Assembly (NCBI GenBank): GCA_964410725.1
Contig: CAYPID010000001.1
Location: 1 to 64,000 of the forward strand
Length of the DNA stretch: 64,000 bases
Direction of reading: 5' to 3'
Source of the DNA: CALAZP01 sp964410725
GTDB taxonomy: Bacteria > Bacteroidota > Bacteroidia > Chitinophagales > Saprospiraceae
Every line of letters starts with the position of its first letter. The first letter of the stretch is position 1. The position numbers were made by a program, and so were the translations under genes. Under the pieces are notes generated by a model. It was not told the DNA's origin and searched no databases. It saw nothing but the letters and a program-made list of their open reading frames with translations. Positions 37,225-46,566 of the stretch are shown here, in pieces.

Positions 37225-38361
37225 TAAGTCGCTGATTATTTTATCTGCCAATACCTTTCCTATTGTACTCAGAACCAAAGTATTATCCTTTTGTATCAAA
37301 TGCCCACTTTGTATCCATACCTCCGCTACACTAAGACTTTCCGGAGCCAACGTTTCTTTTTTAACCCCTTTACTTTGCCTTAACCCTAACATTAATTGTT
37401 CATTGTACCTTTCCTTGAGGCTTAATTCCTCTCTTTCATATAAAAATCCTTCTAAAGTATGGGCTTCCAAATATTTAATATACCGCTGATTATCTGCAAT
37501 ATTCCACTGCCTGCTTGTTCCATCATAAGAATGTGCTGAGGGTCCAATTCCCAAATAAGGGATTCCATTCCAATAACTTCTATTGTGTTTCGCCTCAAAT
37601 CCTGGCTGACTAAAATTTGATATTTCATAATGATGCCAGCCCCTTTCCTCCAACAAATTCATCAAAAGCAGATATTGATTAGCTGCTTTTCGGTCATCTA
37701 GCTCCCTTTCTTTGCCCATACGTATCTTGTACTCAAGTGCTGTCTTAGGTTCTACTGTCAAACCATAGCAGCTCAAATGTTGAATACCATAGGATAGCGC
37801 AGTCAAAATATTGGCTCTCCACGTTTTATCTGAAGTAATGTTGGCACCAAAAATTAAATCTATCGTAAGGTTTTCAAATCCGGAGCTCTGCAATATTTCA
37901 ATACTTTGATGGGCCTCCCTTGCGTCATGAGCCCGATTCATATATGCTAAATCAGTATCATCAAAAGATTGGACGCCTAGGCTAATTCTATTGATGGGTA
38001 GGTCTGCCCAAATCCGAACGCGCTCAGGTGTGACATCGTCAGGGTTGGCCTCCAGAGTAATTTCAATGTCCTTAGGAATTTCAAAATACTTTTCGATTGT
38101 GGCAAACAATCCGGATAAAGTGACCGCATCCATCAACGAAGGTGTTCCCCCACCAAAATAAATACTGGCCAGCTTCCGGTTAGCTAAATATTCCTTTCTT
38201 AAAGCTAATTCCTTGTTGATTCCCCAAGCCATTTGGGGGATTTGCTTTAATTGCGTGGAAAAGTGAAAGTTGCAATAATGACACGCCTTACGGCAAAAAG
38301 GAAAATGTATATATAAACCCGGGTTAAATAGACTCACCGGCTCGTCAATAATTCCATCCAT
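37216..38361 (-). CDS. hemW: radical SAM heme chaperone HemW
   Basis: 381 residues with the radical SAM cluster motif C23-x3-C27-x2-C30 (FCRKACHYCNF), the SAM-binding FGGGTPS, and HemW-type features (SLGVQSFD, YEISNFSQPG, YLGIGPSAHSY). HemW, long annotated as an oxygen-independent coproporphyrinogen III oxidase homologue, binds heme and delivers it to respiratory proteins. Its first 28 bases overlap the preceding gene, so translation is probably coupled. Part of a co-directional run from cysQ downwards. Confidence 0.92.
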   Translation of the reverse strand: MDGIIDEPVSLFNPGLYIHFPFCRKACHYCNFHFSTQLKQIPQMAWGINKELALRKEYLANRKLASIYFGGGTPSLMDAVTLSGLFATIEKYFEIPKDIEITLEANPDDVTPERVRIWADLPINRISLGVQSFDDTDLAYMNRAHDAREAHQSIEILQSSGFENLTIDLIFGANITSDKTWRANILTALSYGIQHLSCYGLTVEPKTALEYKIRMGKERELDDRKAANQYLLLMNLLEERGWHHYEISNFSQPGFEAKHNRSYWNGIPYLGIGPSAHSYDGTSRQWNIADNQRYIKYLEAHTLEGFLYEREELSLKERYNEQLMLGLRQSKGVKKETLAPESLSVAEVWIQSGHLIQKDNTLVLSTIGKVLADKIISDLFI

Positions 38362-39269
38362 GAAAAACGAAATTTATTCATTTTAAAATAAGGAATTTGG
38401 TAGGCACCAAATTGCCTCCTAATCGCCTCTACGCCCTTTATCATGCTTCCTTCAAAATCAAAGTATTGTATTTCATTTTGAGAAAAAGCCCACAAAATCG
38501 CATTCCACAAGAGCAATATTCCCGCGCCATTAGATCTAAATTGAGCATCCTCCCCTGATAAATGGTAATATACCGTGTCCCGGTCAATCATCAAATACCC
38601 ACCTGCTACTGGGATTCCATTAGGATGGATAGCTAAAAAAAATTTTCTCTTTTCCCGAAGGGATAAAGCTCGGTCATGCCGAACTAAATAATCATAGGTA
38701 TATGGAATTTGCAACCCTTGTCTATCAAAGCTCAATGTACTTAATTCGTAAAAGCTTTTTAAATCCTCACTTTCTTGAATAGAAATCCCCATATTCAAAG
38801 CCCCTTCAATATTCCGCCTGACATTTCTATTTAGGCCTGCCCACAATACTCCTTCTTTATCCCTATTTAGTCGATAAGTATACGCGGTAGTTTGCCGAAA
38901 CCCCTCCCAATAAAAAGGCAACCAATTCTTAATTATTGGGTGAAAATTTTGCCTAAACATGCCCACTTTAGGCAAGTGGTCAATAAAGTATTTAAAAATT
39001 TTACTTTCCCATTTCAATGTTCGGTACCCTTCTATTATCCAAGGCCCCATATATTTAGTAAAATGAGGCATATCAATTATGGGAATCCCCCATTTTCGCC
39101 GCTCATAATAAGGCATTATGGCAATGGGTTCTCCTTTATGATAATAGACCAGTCCTTTCCAAAGATTGGATCCGCAATTGGCATCCAAATACCAAGGTTG
39201 GAAATAAATGGGAATCCTTTGCGCTCCTATCGCCTTAATTGCCTCTGTATATTGCTGGTTGTAATTCAC
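38334..39269 (-). CDS. FemAB-like GNAT-fold acyltransferase
   Basis: 311 residues. Pattern of the FemAB/GNAT-like family (WKGLVYYHKGEPIAIMPYYERRKWG, NVRRNIEGALNMGI, NGIPVAGGYLMIDRDTVYYHLSGED, YFDFEGSMIKGVEAIRRQFGA). Members transfer amino-acyl or acyl groups to cell-wall or polysaccharide precursors; the acceptor here is not known. The context of glycosyltransferase, methyltransferase and HemW genes does not settle it. Overlaps the upstream methyltransferase by 4 bases and hemW by 28 bases. Confidence 0.8.
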   Translation of the reverse strand: MNYNQQYTEAIKAIGAQRIPIYFQPWYLDANCGSNLWKGLVYYHKGEPIAIMPYYERRKWGIPIIDMPHFTKYMGPWIIEGYRTLKWESKIFKYFIDHLPKVGMFRQNFHPIIKNWLPFYWEGFRQTTAYTYRLNRDKEGVLWAGLNRNVRRNIEGALNMGISIQESEDLKSFYELSTLSFDRQGLQIPYTYDYLVRHDRALSLREKRKFFLAIHPNGIPVAGGYLMIDRDTVYYHLSGEDAQFRSNGAGILLLWNAILWAFSQNEIQYFDFEGSMIKGVEAIRRQFGAYQIPYFKMNKFRFSWMELLTSR

Positions 39270-39907
39270 TTTTTTCTAATAATATATAATCCATCTCTCA
39301 AAGGAAGCAAGACCTTTTCAACCCTGCCATCTTTGGCAATAGATTCATTGAAAGCGTGAATAGCACTTGTTTCTTTATCTGCATCTGGTTGAATCACTTT
39401 CCCACTCCACAACACATTATCACAAAAAATCCAACCCCCCAATTTAAGTTTAGGTAAAACCAATTCATAATGTTCCTGATATTGTTTTTTACCTGCATCA
39501 ATAAAAATTAAATCAAAAAAATTATCGGGAAGATCAGGAATCCACTGCTCTGCCTTTCCGATAAACAATTGAATTTGTTCTTCAAAACCTGCCAACTGAA
39601 TGTATTTTTCTATGATTGGCCTAAGTTCTCTATTGACCTCAATAGTGGTTAATTTTCCTCCATGTTGAAGCCCTTTAGCCAAACATAAAGCAGAATAGCC
39701 AGTAAAAGTTCCTATTTCCAATATGAATTTGGGTTGGATCATTTTGCTGAGGAATTCCAATAACTTTCCCTGTAAAGGTCCTGAAATCATCTGTGGCGCA
39801 AGGGTTTTTAAATGGGTCTCCCTTTCTAAAGCCCAAAGTAATTCTCCCTGGTCCGAAGAATGTTCCTTACAATATTGATGTATTGCTTCCGCAAATCGAG
39901 CCTCCAT
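39266..39907 (-). CDS. class I SAM-dependent O-methyltransferase
   Basis: 213 residues. The SAM-binding motif ILEIGTFTGYSALCLAKGL, the acidic loop IFIDAGKKQYQEHYE and FCDNVLWSGKV are the signature of the catechol/caffeoyl-CoA O-methyltransferase family (Methyltransf_3), a metal-dependent cytoplasmic enzyme of about 215 residues. Acceptor unknown. It is followed within 4 bases by the FemAB-like gene and preceded by a 7-base gap from the TauE/SafE gene, so it is one of a translationally packed run. Confidence 0.9.
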   Translation of the reverse strand: MEARFAEAIHQYCKEHSSDQGELLWALERETHLKTLAPQMISGPLQGKLLEFLSKMIQPKFILEIGTFTGYSALCLAKGLQHGGKLTTIEVNRELRPIIEKYIQLAGFEEQIQLFIGKAEQWIPDLPDNFFDLIFIDAGKKQYQEHYELVLPKLKLGGWIFCDNVLWSGKVIQPDADKETSAIHAFNESIAKDGRVEKVLLPLRDGLYIIRKK

Positions 39908-39914
39908 TAATTTA

Positions 39915-40712
39915 TCAGCTTAACCATTTTTGAATAATTTCTAGGATCCCAAATAACTGACCAACTGCTACGATAACGATTAATACCAAAAGGCGGTAAG
40001 CCCAAAGATTAGCTGCTGGATGGCTGGTGGCAAATCGAGCCGCATAATACCCACCAATAGTTTGACCCAGCGCAAAAATTAAAGCCACATCCCAAATAAT
40101 CATCCCTTTAATTTGGAAAATAATCACTGCTAACAAAGTATAAAAACCTACCATTGCAATTTTTAATCCATTCGATAAGACCAAATTTTTTTTAGCCCCC
40201 AAAACAGAAATAGCTAGAAAAAAAATTCCCATCCCCATTTGAATGAAACCTCCATAAATTCCTATTGCGAAAAACAAAATATACATGACCCATCTGGGAA
40301 TGCGATTAGAACCCTCTACTGGCCTTATCCATTTTTCTGGTTTAACCAGAATAACTAACAACATCAAGACCATTAAAAATTTGAAAACCGAAAAAAACTG
40401 TTCGTTACTGACTTCAATGGCCAGTACAATCCCTATTACCGAGCCTAAAATAGCCAATAGAATTTCTACTCGGTTGGTCTTTAGGTCCAATTTTTTATTC
40501 TTGAAAAACACATAACTTCCCACCGCGCTTTGAGCAACAATACCTACTCGATTAGTTGCATTAGCAATACTCGGCGGTAATCCTAATACTTGTGTCAATA
40601 AAGTCAAGGTAATAGCAGAGCCATTTCCCGCAAGGGTATTAATTGCTCCTGCGAGCGCACTTCCAATGATTGCAAGTACCACTATCCCAATATCATTCAA
40701 TGAGTTCTCCAT
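39915..40712 (-). CDS. TauE/SafE family anion permease
   Basis: 265 residues with about 8 predicted membrane spans. The family pattern NTLAGNGSAITLTLLTQVLGLPPSIANATNRVGIV opens the N-terminal half, and IGIYGGFIQMGMGIF repeats it in the second half, as expected for the duplicated TauE/SafE fold (sulfite, sulfoacetate or other organosulfur anion export). Substrate not determined. It overlaps the GT2 gene upstream by 16 bases. Confidence 0.87.
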   Translation of the reverse strand: MENSLNDIGIVVLAIIGSALAGAINTLAGNGSAITLTLLTQVLGLPPSIANATNRVGIVAQSAVGSYVFFKNKKLDLKTNRVEILLAILGSVIGIVLAIEVSNEQFFSVFKFLMVLMLLVILVKPEKWIRPVEGSNRIPRWVMYILFFAIGIYGGFIQMGMGIFFLAISVLGAKKNLVLSNGLKIAMVGFYTLLAVIIFQIKGMIIWDVALIFALGQTIGGYYAARFATSHPAANLWAYRLLVLIVIVAVGQLFGILEIIQKWLS

Positions 40713-41461
40713 TTATCTTCCAATAATTTATACTTCCAATTAACTTCCTCCATTGACCCATACGCAATGATCCAACCCAACTTCCCATCTAAAAACCCCA
40801 ATTTAAAAATATACCCTTTAATCAACCTAAACAGGCCACTTCCATATCTCTTCCACCACTTGACTCTAATTCCCTTCTCAAATAAAGATTCCGCTGCGAT
40901 TTTAGCAAATTCATGATTTCTAAGTTTAAAGGCGCCTACAGATTCGTAGGAATTATGCAAAAGGTAGCCTTTCAATAGAGTTGGTTTTTGCTGAGCATCA
41001 TAAAATTCAAATCGGTCATGAGGGTTGGTTCCACCCCAAGCTCCTGATCCTTTTTTCCACAACCTTAATTTTATATCTGGCACCCAGTTTCCATAATGAA
41101 TCCATTGTCCACCTATTCCATTTAATCGTTTGAATGCGTAGCCCTGTCCTTTCCATTTTTTTTTTGTGGCAAGAATGGAATGCTGAAGTGGTTCACTAAG
41201 GTATTCATCAGCATCCAATGATAAAATATAGTTGTATTTAGCGAGCTGGGCTGCAAAATTTTTCTGCTCTATATATCCTGAGAATGGATGTTCTATAAAT
41301 TGGACTCCAAATTTTTTACAAATCTCCTTAGTCTGGTCTGTTGAATAGGAATCCACCACAATAATCTCATCAACCACTTTAATCAATGATTGCAGACATT
41401 GTTCAATGCGACGCTCCTCATTGAAAGTGATGACCACTGCAGAAATTCGGATTTCCTCCAT
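40697..41461 (-). CDS. glycosyltransferase family 2 (WaaE/KdtX-like)
   Basis: 254 residues. The GT-A start ISAVVITFNEERRIEQCLQSL, VVDSYSTDQT and the metal-binding DADEY (in ILSLDADEYL) are present, and the C-terminal region with LRLWKKGSGAWGGTNPHDRFEF is typical of the lipopolysaccharide-core beta-1,4-glucosyltransferase subgroup. Likely adds a sugar to lipid-linked or LPS-type glycans at the cytoplasmic face of the membrane. Its start touches the cysQ stop. Confidence 0.87.
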   Translation of the reverse strand: MEEIRISAVVITFNEERRIEQCLQSLIKVVDEIIVVDSYSTDQTKEICKKFGVQFIEHPFSGYIEQKNFAAQLAKYNYILSLDADEYLSEPLQHSILATKKKWKGQGYAFKRLNGIGGQWIHYGNWVPDIKLRLWKKGSGAWGGTNPHDRFEFYDAQQKPTLLKGYLLHNSYESVGAFKLRNHEFAKIAAESLFEKGIRVKWWKRYGSGLFRLIKGYIFKLGFLDGKLGWIIAYGSMEEVNWKYKLLEDKWRTH

Positions 41462-42240
41462 TAAATGGTTTTCCCCAAAGTAAGAAAATTAGGATTCAAT
41501 AAAGATGGCTTGTTATACAGCAAAGGACTTTCATCGTGCATTTGTGTAATTTTGCCTCCAGATTCTTCCACTATGATATCTGCTGCAGCAGTATCCCACT
41601 CCATAGTAGGGCCTAATCTGGGATAGAAATCTGCTTCACCCTGTGCGATTAGCATAAATTTTAAAGAACTGCCAGTTCTCACTAATTGAGGTTCATCTAA
41701 TTTGTCCAACAAATCCAATGTTGATTGATTCAAATGAGACCTAGAACATACTACTCTAATTCCCGAATGTTGGAGAGAAAAAGGAGTTGAAACAGCTCTC
41801 TTAACAGTGTCATCTCCTATTTGGTAGAAGGCCCCTTCGCCCTTTGCAGCCCAGAATAGTGCCTTTTGAGCTGGAGCGTAGACAATCCCTAAAACTGGCC
41901 TATTCTCATGAATCAAGGCTATATTAACTGTGAATTCACCATTTCTTTTAATAAACTCTTTAGTGCCATCCAGAGGATCGACCATCCAGAGGTAGGAATA
42001 GTTTTTCCTTTCTTCAAAGGGAATCTCTTTACTTTCCTCTGAGATAATAGGGAAATTGTATTTTAATTCCTTTAGACGACTTACGATTAAATCATTGGCT
42101 CTTTTATCTGCAATAGTCAAAGGAGAATTATCGGATTTGGTTTCAATGCCCGGATCCATATCGCCTTGATACACCTCCATGATTTCAGCTCCTGCTGCTT
42201 GGGCAATTTCTTTACATTTGTCAATAAGATAAGATAACAT
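41461..42240 (-). CDS. cysQ: 3'(2'),5'-bisphosphate nucleotidase
   Basis: 259-residue inositol-monophosphatase-fold enzyme with the metal-binding motif DPLDGTKEFI and the second motif EWDTAAADIIVEESGG. It hydrolyses 3'-phosphoadenosine 5'-phosphate (and PAPS), keeping sulfur assimilation going. The neighbouring TauE/SafE permease two genes on is compatible with a sulfur link but does not prove it. First gene of a minus-strand run down to hemW, divergent from galE. Confidence 0.93.
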   Translation of the reverse strand: MLSYLIDKCKEIAQAAGAEIMEVYQGDMDPGIETKSDNSPLTIADKRANDLIVSRLKELKYNFPIISEESKEIPFEERKNYSYLWMVDPLDGTKEFIKRNGEFTVNIALIHENRPVLGIVYAPAQKALFWAAKGEGAFYQIGDDTVKRAVSTPFSLQHSGIRVVCSRSHLNQSTLDLLDKLDEPQLVRTGSSLKFMLIAQGEADFYPRLGPTMEWDTAAADIIVEESGGKITQMHDESPLLYNKPSLLNPNFLTLGKTI

Positions 42241-42282
42241 GCTTTATTTTCGTCTTGGTAAAAATCACAAATTAAAACAATA

Positions 42283-43299
42283 ATGGCTAAAATACTTGTT
42301 ACAGGAGGCTGTGGATATATTGGGAGTCATACCTTGGTTGACTTGATTGATAATGGATTTGATGTGGTCTCCATTGATAATCTGTCGAATTCAGATGCTT
42401 CCGTTCTCGATGGAATCCACCAAATTACTGGAAAAAAAGTAAAAAATTATCCAGTTGACTTAACCGATAAAACTGAATTATTGAAAGTTTTCGAGGAGGA
42501 AAAGGCTATAGTGGGTGTAATCCATTTCGCTGCTTTTAAAGCGGTAGGAGAATCCGTCCAAGAACCGCTTAAATATTATGCCAATAATTTAGGAGGCCTT
42601 ATCAATTTGCTAGAAGTAATGAATCAATTCGAAATTCAACCTTTGATTTTTTCTTCCTCCTGCTCTGTTTACGGCAATGCTGAAGAATTACCTGTTACAG
42701 AAAATACGCCTTGGCAACCTGCAGAATCTCCTTATGGTAGAACCAAACAAATGGGGGAGGAAATTATCAGCGATACACTAAAAGCCCATCCGAATTTAAA
42801 AGCAATTTATTTGCGGTATTTCAATCCAGCTGGAGCTCACGAAAGTGCATTGATAGGGGAATCTCCAATAAACGAGGCTAATAATTTAGTACCGGTTATC
42901 ACGGAAACGGCTATAGGTAAAAGATCATCTATGACCGTATTTGGTACGGACTATCCCACCAGAGATGGAAGTTGTATTCGAGATTATATCCATATCATGG
43001 ATTTGGCTAATGCTCATACCAAAGCACTTCAATATTTACTCAATCCTGATCACCATACTAGAGAGCTGATTTTTAATCTAGGAATTGGTGAGGGCGTTAC
43101 AGTCCTGGAAGCAATTCATGCATTTGAAAAGATATCTGGGGAAAAACTAAATTATGTTCTAGGGGAAAGAAGACCTGGAGATGTTGTTGCTATTTATGCC
43201 AATAATAAACAGGCAGCATCAGTCTTGGGGTGGCAACCTCTCAGAAATATTGACGAAATCATGGCCTCTGCCTGGAAATGGGAAAAAGCTAGAACATAG
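42283..43299 (+). CDS. galE: UDP-glucose 4-epimerase
   Basis: 338 residues of the extended SDR family: NAD-binding GGCGYIGSH at 8-16, catalytic Tyr151-x3-Lys155 (SPYGRTK) and Ser in SSSCSVYG at about 125. RYFNPAGAH, NLVPVI and the C-terminal GERRPGDV are GalE signatures. Interconverts UDP-glucose and UDP-galactose for exopolysaccharide or LPS. Its last 11 bases overlap parC on the other strand (convergent). A near-consensus -7 element TATTTTCG lies at 42245-42252. Confidence 0.95.
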   Translation: MAKILVTGGCGYIGSHTLVDLIDNGFDVVSIDNLSNSDASVLDGIHQITGKKVKNYPVDLTDKTELLKVFEEEKAIVGVIHFAAFKAVGESVQEPLKYYANNLGGLINLLEVMNQFEIQPLIFSSSCSVYGNAEELPVTENTPWQPAESPYGRTKQMGEEIISDTLKAHPNLKAIYLRYFNPAGAHESALIGESPINEANNLVPVITETAIGKRSSMTVFGTDYPTRDGSCIRDYIHIMDLANAHTKALQYLLNPDHHTRELIFNLGIGEGVTVLEAIHAFEKISGEKLNYVLGERRPGDVVAIYANNKQAASVLGWQPLRNIDEIMASAWKWEKART

Positions 43300-45826
43300 A
43301 GGTTTGCCCTCCTGGCTCGGTTCTTTCTATTTTACTTATTTTAGTATCAGCCAGTTTATTGCCCTTTGCTTTCCAACCTTTTAACTCAATAAATTGATCC
43401 AAGTCCACTAGACCTTTGGATTTGTTTCCTCTTGTCCCCTGCTCAAAAGCCAAATGAACTCCAGGCTCCAAGGTAACAAATAAAAGGGTTGACTTAGGAT
43501 GATCTGTAATGAAACAGAATTTCTGTCCTACAGATTGTGTCTCTATCAAAAACCTCTTAACCATAGTCCATTCCTTTTCTCCGTCATAATAAACTACACC
43601 AATTGGTTGGTCTTCTTCAAATCTCCCAATGAATAATAGCTGATCTGGAACGAAACGTTTGGATATTTCAGGAACAACTAATTCATAATGACCATCCTTG
43701 TAAATCACCAATAATTGATCTCCTGTATCAAAATCGCCTAACAAAATGCCCCTCTCATCAGTATTTAGTTTGCCACTGACCTCATCCATCCAATATTGTA
43801 TAGCTCCCAGGGTAGATTTCCCCACCTCTTTGCGCTCTATTTTTCTGATTGGATACTTGGTCAAAGCATTGCCCTGTGCACCTCTTCCCTTGATTTCTAA
43901 GGTGCTGAAATCAAAATCAAAAACTTTTATTCTAGCCTTACATCCCTGCGTCAAATAGACTGTTATTATTTCTGATTCTCCATTTGGATTGGCAGAAAAA
44001 TACAACAATCTCGAACCTGCCTCCCCTTTAGTTACATAGTAATCTCGATCTCTGGTAATAGCAGTGACTTGAAATCGCTTGACATAGGACTTGCCAGAAG
44101 AGCCATCAAGGTAAACTGAATTATAAGTAGTTCGGTCGTCCCCCTTTTTCCAAATAGCCACATGAATAATATTTTTCCCGACAAACACTTTATCGGCCAT
44201 TCGAACCACTTTGAATTGACCATCTTTTAGAAAAACGATAACATCATCTATATCCGAACATTCTCCTATCAGCTCATCCTTCTTCAAGCCTGAACCAATA
44301 AATCCTTCCGAACGGTTAACATATAATTTCGCATTATTGGCTACGACCTCCGTTGCTTGTATGGTGTCAAAAGTCATAATCTCAGTCCTTCTTTCTCTAC
44401 CTTTCCCATACTTTTGAAGCAGATCTCTGAAATAATTAATAGTATACTCAGTCAAATGCTCTATATGATGTTGAATTTCTTGGAGCATTGACTCTAATTC
44501 AGCAATCAATTCTTCGGCCTTAAATTGATTGTACTTAGATATTTTTTTTATTCTTATTTCTGTAAGCTTGACAATATCCTCCTCGGTAATGTCCCGTTTG
44601 AGTCTTAATCTGGAATCTCCTTTTTCCAACATTTCATCAGGACCCACTACATATTTTTTTAAAGCCTGGTCTATGACCTGAATCACCTCTTCCCAAGACC
44701 CGCACTCCTCTATATCTCTATAAATTCTATTGCTAATAAATATCTTTTCTAAACTAGCTAAATGCCATTTTTCCTCCGTTTCTCCCTTTTTGATGTCCAA
44801 CTCAATACCCAATAATCTTTTGGTGTTGGCCGTACAGGCTTCTAAGATTTCAGTAACTGTTAAGAAATGGGGCTTATCATTAATAATGACACAAGCATTA
44901 GGCGCAATTGAAATTTCGCAATCCGTAAATGCATATAAGGCATCAATTGCTAAATCAGGGGAAGTACCTGGCATTAATTCAATTAAAATTTCTAGATCCT
45001 TCGCCGTATTATCGCTAATACGCTTAATTTTAATTTTACCTTTTTCCGTCGCTTTCAAAATTGAATCTATAAGCGATGAAGTAGTTACTCCGTAAGGTAA
45101 TTCGCGAACTGCCAGAATACTCTTGTCTACCAACTCAATGGAGGCCCTTACTTTTACCCTTCCACCTCTTTTTCCATCATTATAATCCGTAACATCAATC
45201 TTCCCATAAGTTAAAAAATCAGGATAAAGCTGTACTTTTTTATTTTCTAAAATCCTTATTGAAGCCTTGATTAATTCAATAAAATTATGAGGTAAAATCT
45301 TGGTGGATAACCCAACTGCAATACCCTCAACTCCTTGAGCCAACAATAAAGGAAATTTTACTGGTAGATCTACTGGTTCTTTTTTCCGACCATCATAAGA
45401 TAGTTGCCACTCGGTAGTTTGCGGATTAAAAGCGATTTCTAAAGCAAATTTGGTTAATCTCGCTTCAATATATCTGGAAGCGGCAGCTCTATCGCCAGTT
45501 CTGATATCGCCCCAATTGCCCTGCGTATCTATCAATAATTCACGCTGTCCCAAATTAACCAATGCATCTCCAATTGCTGCATCTCCATGAGGATGGTATT
45601 GCATGGTTTGTCCTATGATGTTGGCAACTTTATGAAACCTGCCATCATCCATCTCTTTCATAGCGTGCAAAATCCTCTTTTGTACTGGCTTCAAACCATC
45701 AATAATTCCAGGAACTGCCCTTTCTAAGATTACGTAAGATGCATAATCCAGAAAGTAATCTTGATACATTTCATCTAAAGTTACCTCAGCCGAGGTCCCA
45801 TTTTTTTGCTCACTATTCTCTTCCAT
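43289..45826 (-). CDS. parC: DNA topoisomerase IV subunit A (ParC)
   Basis: 845-residue type IIA topoisomerase cleavage subunit. YASYVILERAVPGIIDGLKPVQKRIL opens the winged-helix domain, and the DNA-attaching Tyr119 lies in RAAASRYIEARL. A coiled gate (about 395-470) and the C-terminal beta-pinwheel follow. The gyrase-specific GyrA box (QRRGGKG-type) is not seen; there is an AQGNALTK loop instead, which together with parE at 3336 favours topoisomerase IV. ParE and ParC, adjacent in many relatives, are about 38 kb apart here. Its own promoter is at 45849-45880. Confidence 0.9.
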   Translation of the reverse strand: MEENSEQKNGTSAEVTLDEMYQDYFLDYASYVILERAVPGIIDGLKPVQKRILHAMKEMDDGRFHKVANIIGQTMQYHPHGDAAIGDALVNLGQRELLIDTQGNWGDIRTGDRAAASRYIEARLTKFALEIAFNPQTTEWQLSYDGRKKEPVDLPVKFPLLLAQGVEGIAVGLSTKILPHNFIELIKASIRILENKKVQLYPDFLTYGKIDVTDYNDGKRGGRVKVRASIELVDKSILAVRELPYGVTTSSLIDSILKATEKGKIKIKRISDNTAKDLEILIELMPGTSPDLAIDALYAFTDCEISIAPNACVIINDKPHFLTVTEILEACTANTKRLLGIELDIKKGETEEKWHLASLEKIFISNRIYRDIEECGSWEEVIQVIDQALKKYVVGPDEMLEKGDSRLRLKRDITEEDIVKLTEIRIKKISKYNQFKAEELIAELESMLQEIQHHIEHLTEYTINYFRDLLQKYGKGRERRTEIMTFDTIQATEVVANNAKLYVNRSEGFIGSGLKKDELIGECSDIDDVIVFLKDGQFKVVRMADKVFVGKNIIHVAIWKKGDDRTTYNSVYLDGSSGKSYVKRFQVTAITRDRDYYVTKGEAGSRLLYFSANPNGESEIITVYLTQGCKARIKVFDFDFSTLEIKGRGAQGNALTKYPIRKIERKEVGKSTLGAIQYWMDEVSGKLNTDERGILLGDFDTGDQLLVIYKDGHYELVVPEISKRFVPDQLLFIGRFEEDQPIGVVYYDGEKEWTMVKRFLIETQSVGQKFCFITDHPKSTLLFVTLEPGVHLAFEQGTRGNKSKGLVDLDQFIELKGWKAKGNKLADTKISKIERTEPGGQTSMF

Positions 45827-45848
45827 TTATTTCGATCAATTCAGTTGA

Positions 45849-45880
45849 TAAAGGTAGTATTATTCAGAGCATTTATCAAA
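45849..45880 (-). promoter_or_regulatory. promoter of parC
   Basis: Minus strand: TTTG at 45880-45877, exactly 20 bases, TACCTTTA at 45856-45849 (one mismatch to TAnnTTTG). Predicted start about 16 bases before the ATG at 45826. Confidence 0.5.
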
Positions 45881-45961
45881 CATTTTGTTTCAAATAATTA
45901 GCTTCTAAATTAACAAGCAGCAATATATTAACTACAAACGTTATACGGATACTTTCTTTTT

Positions 45962-45993
45962 TTTGAAAAGGAATTGAATTAGGGCTATATTTA
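45962..45993 (+). promoter_or_regulatory. promoter of the ECF sigma factor gene
   Basis: TTTG at 45962-45965, 20 bases, TATATTTA at 45986-45993 (one mismatch). Transcription would begin close to 46000, just before or at the ATG pair at 46003/46012, so the leader is only a few bases. This is a housekeeping-type signal, not an obvious ECF-type autoregulatory one. Confidence 0.45.
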
Positions 45994-46002
45994 GGCTACT
46001 AA

Positions 46003-46566
46003 ATGCATTTTATGGACATAGCACTGATTTTAAATAGCGAAGAAAGAGACCTAATACAGGCTTGCATTCGCAATGAAAAATGGGCGCAGCGTATTCTATA
46101 CGAAGAATACTATGGTAAAATGATGGGTATTTGTTTAAGGTATGCTACCAAAAAAGAGGATGCTCAAGACATTCTCCATGAAGGTTTTATTAAGGTTTTT
46201 CAAAACATTTCCAAGTATCAGGAAGGAACTTCTTTGGTGGCATGGATGAGTAGGATAATGGTTAATAACGCAATAGATTTTTATCGAAAAAATATGCGTA
46301 GAAAAACCGAGAATATTGAAACTGCTTTCGAAATAAGTTCCTTGGAAGCAGATGCCTTGAGCAAGTGTTCTGAAAAAGAAATTTTGAAAGCCGTTCAAAA
46401 ACTTCCTGATTCATATCGGGCAGTTTTTAATTTGTTTGTTATTGAAGGTTATTCGCATAGAGAAATAGGAGAAATGCTTTCTATTACTGAAAGTACCTCT
46501 AGGAGTAACCTGGTTAAAGCCAGAATGAAACTAAAAGAAGTATTGGTAACAAATAGAAGGAAATGA
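46003..46566 (+). CDS. ECF-type RNA polymerase sigma-70 factor
   Basis: 187 residues (184 if the second ATG at 46012 is used). Region 2 reads RYATKKEDAQDILHEGFIKVF and region 4 reads LPDSYRAVFNLFVIEGYSHREIGEMLSITESTSRSNLVKARMKL, the helix-turn-helix that contacts -35. It is a short extracytoplasmic-function sigma factor. The stop codon overlaps the start of the next gene in ATGA (46563-46566), the usual layout of a sigma factor and its membrane partner. Target genes unknown. Confidence 0.93.
   Translation: MHFMDIALILNSEERDLIQACIRNEKWAQRILYEEYYGKMMGICLRYATKKEDAQDILHEGFIKVFQNISKYQEGTSLVAWMSRIMVNNAIDFYRKNMRRKTENIETAFEISSLEADALSKCSEKEILKAVQKLPDSYRAVFNLFVIEGYSHREIGEMLSITESTSRSNLVKARMKLKEVLVTNRRK

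Noticed and set aside
38892..39359. 155-residue plus-strand open frame across the FemAB-like and methyltransferase genes
   Set aside because: Opposite to two well-supported genes and without recognisable protein character.
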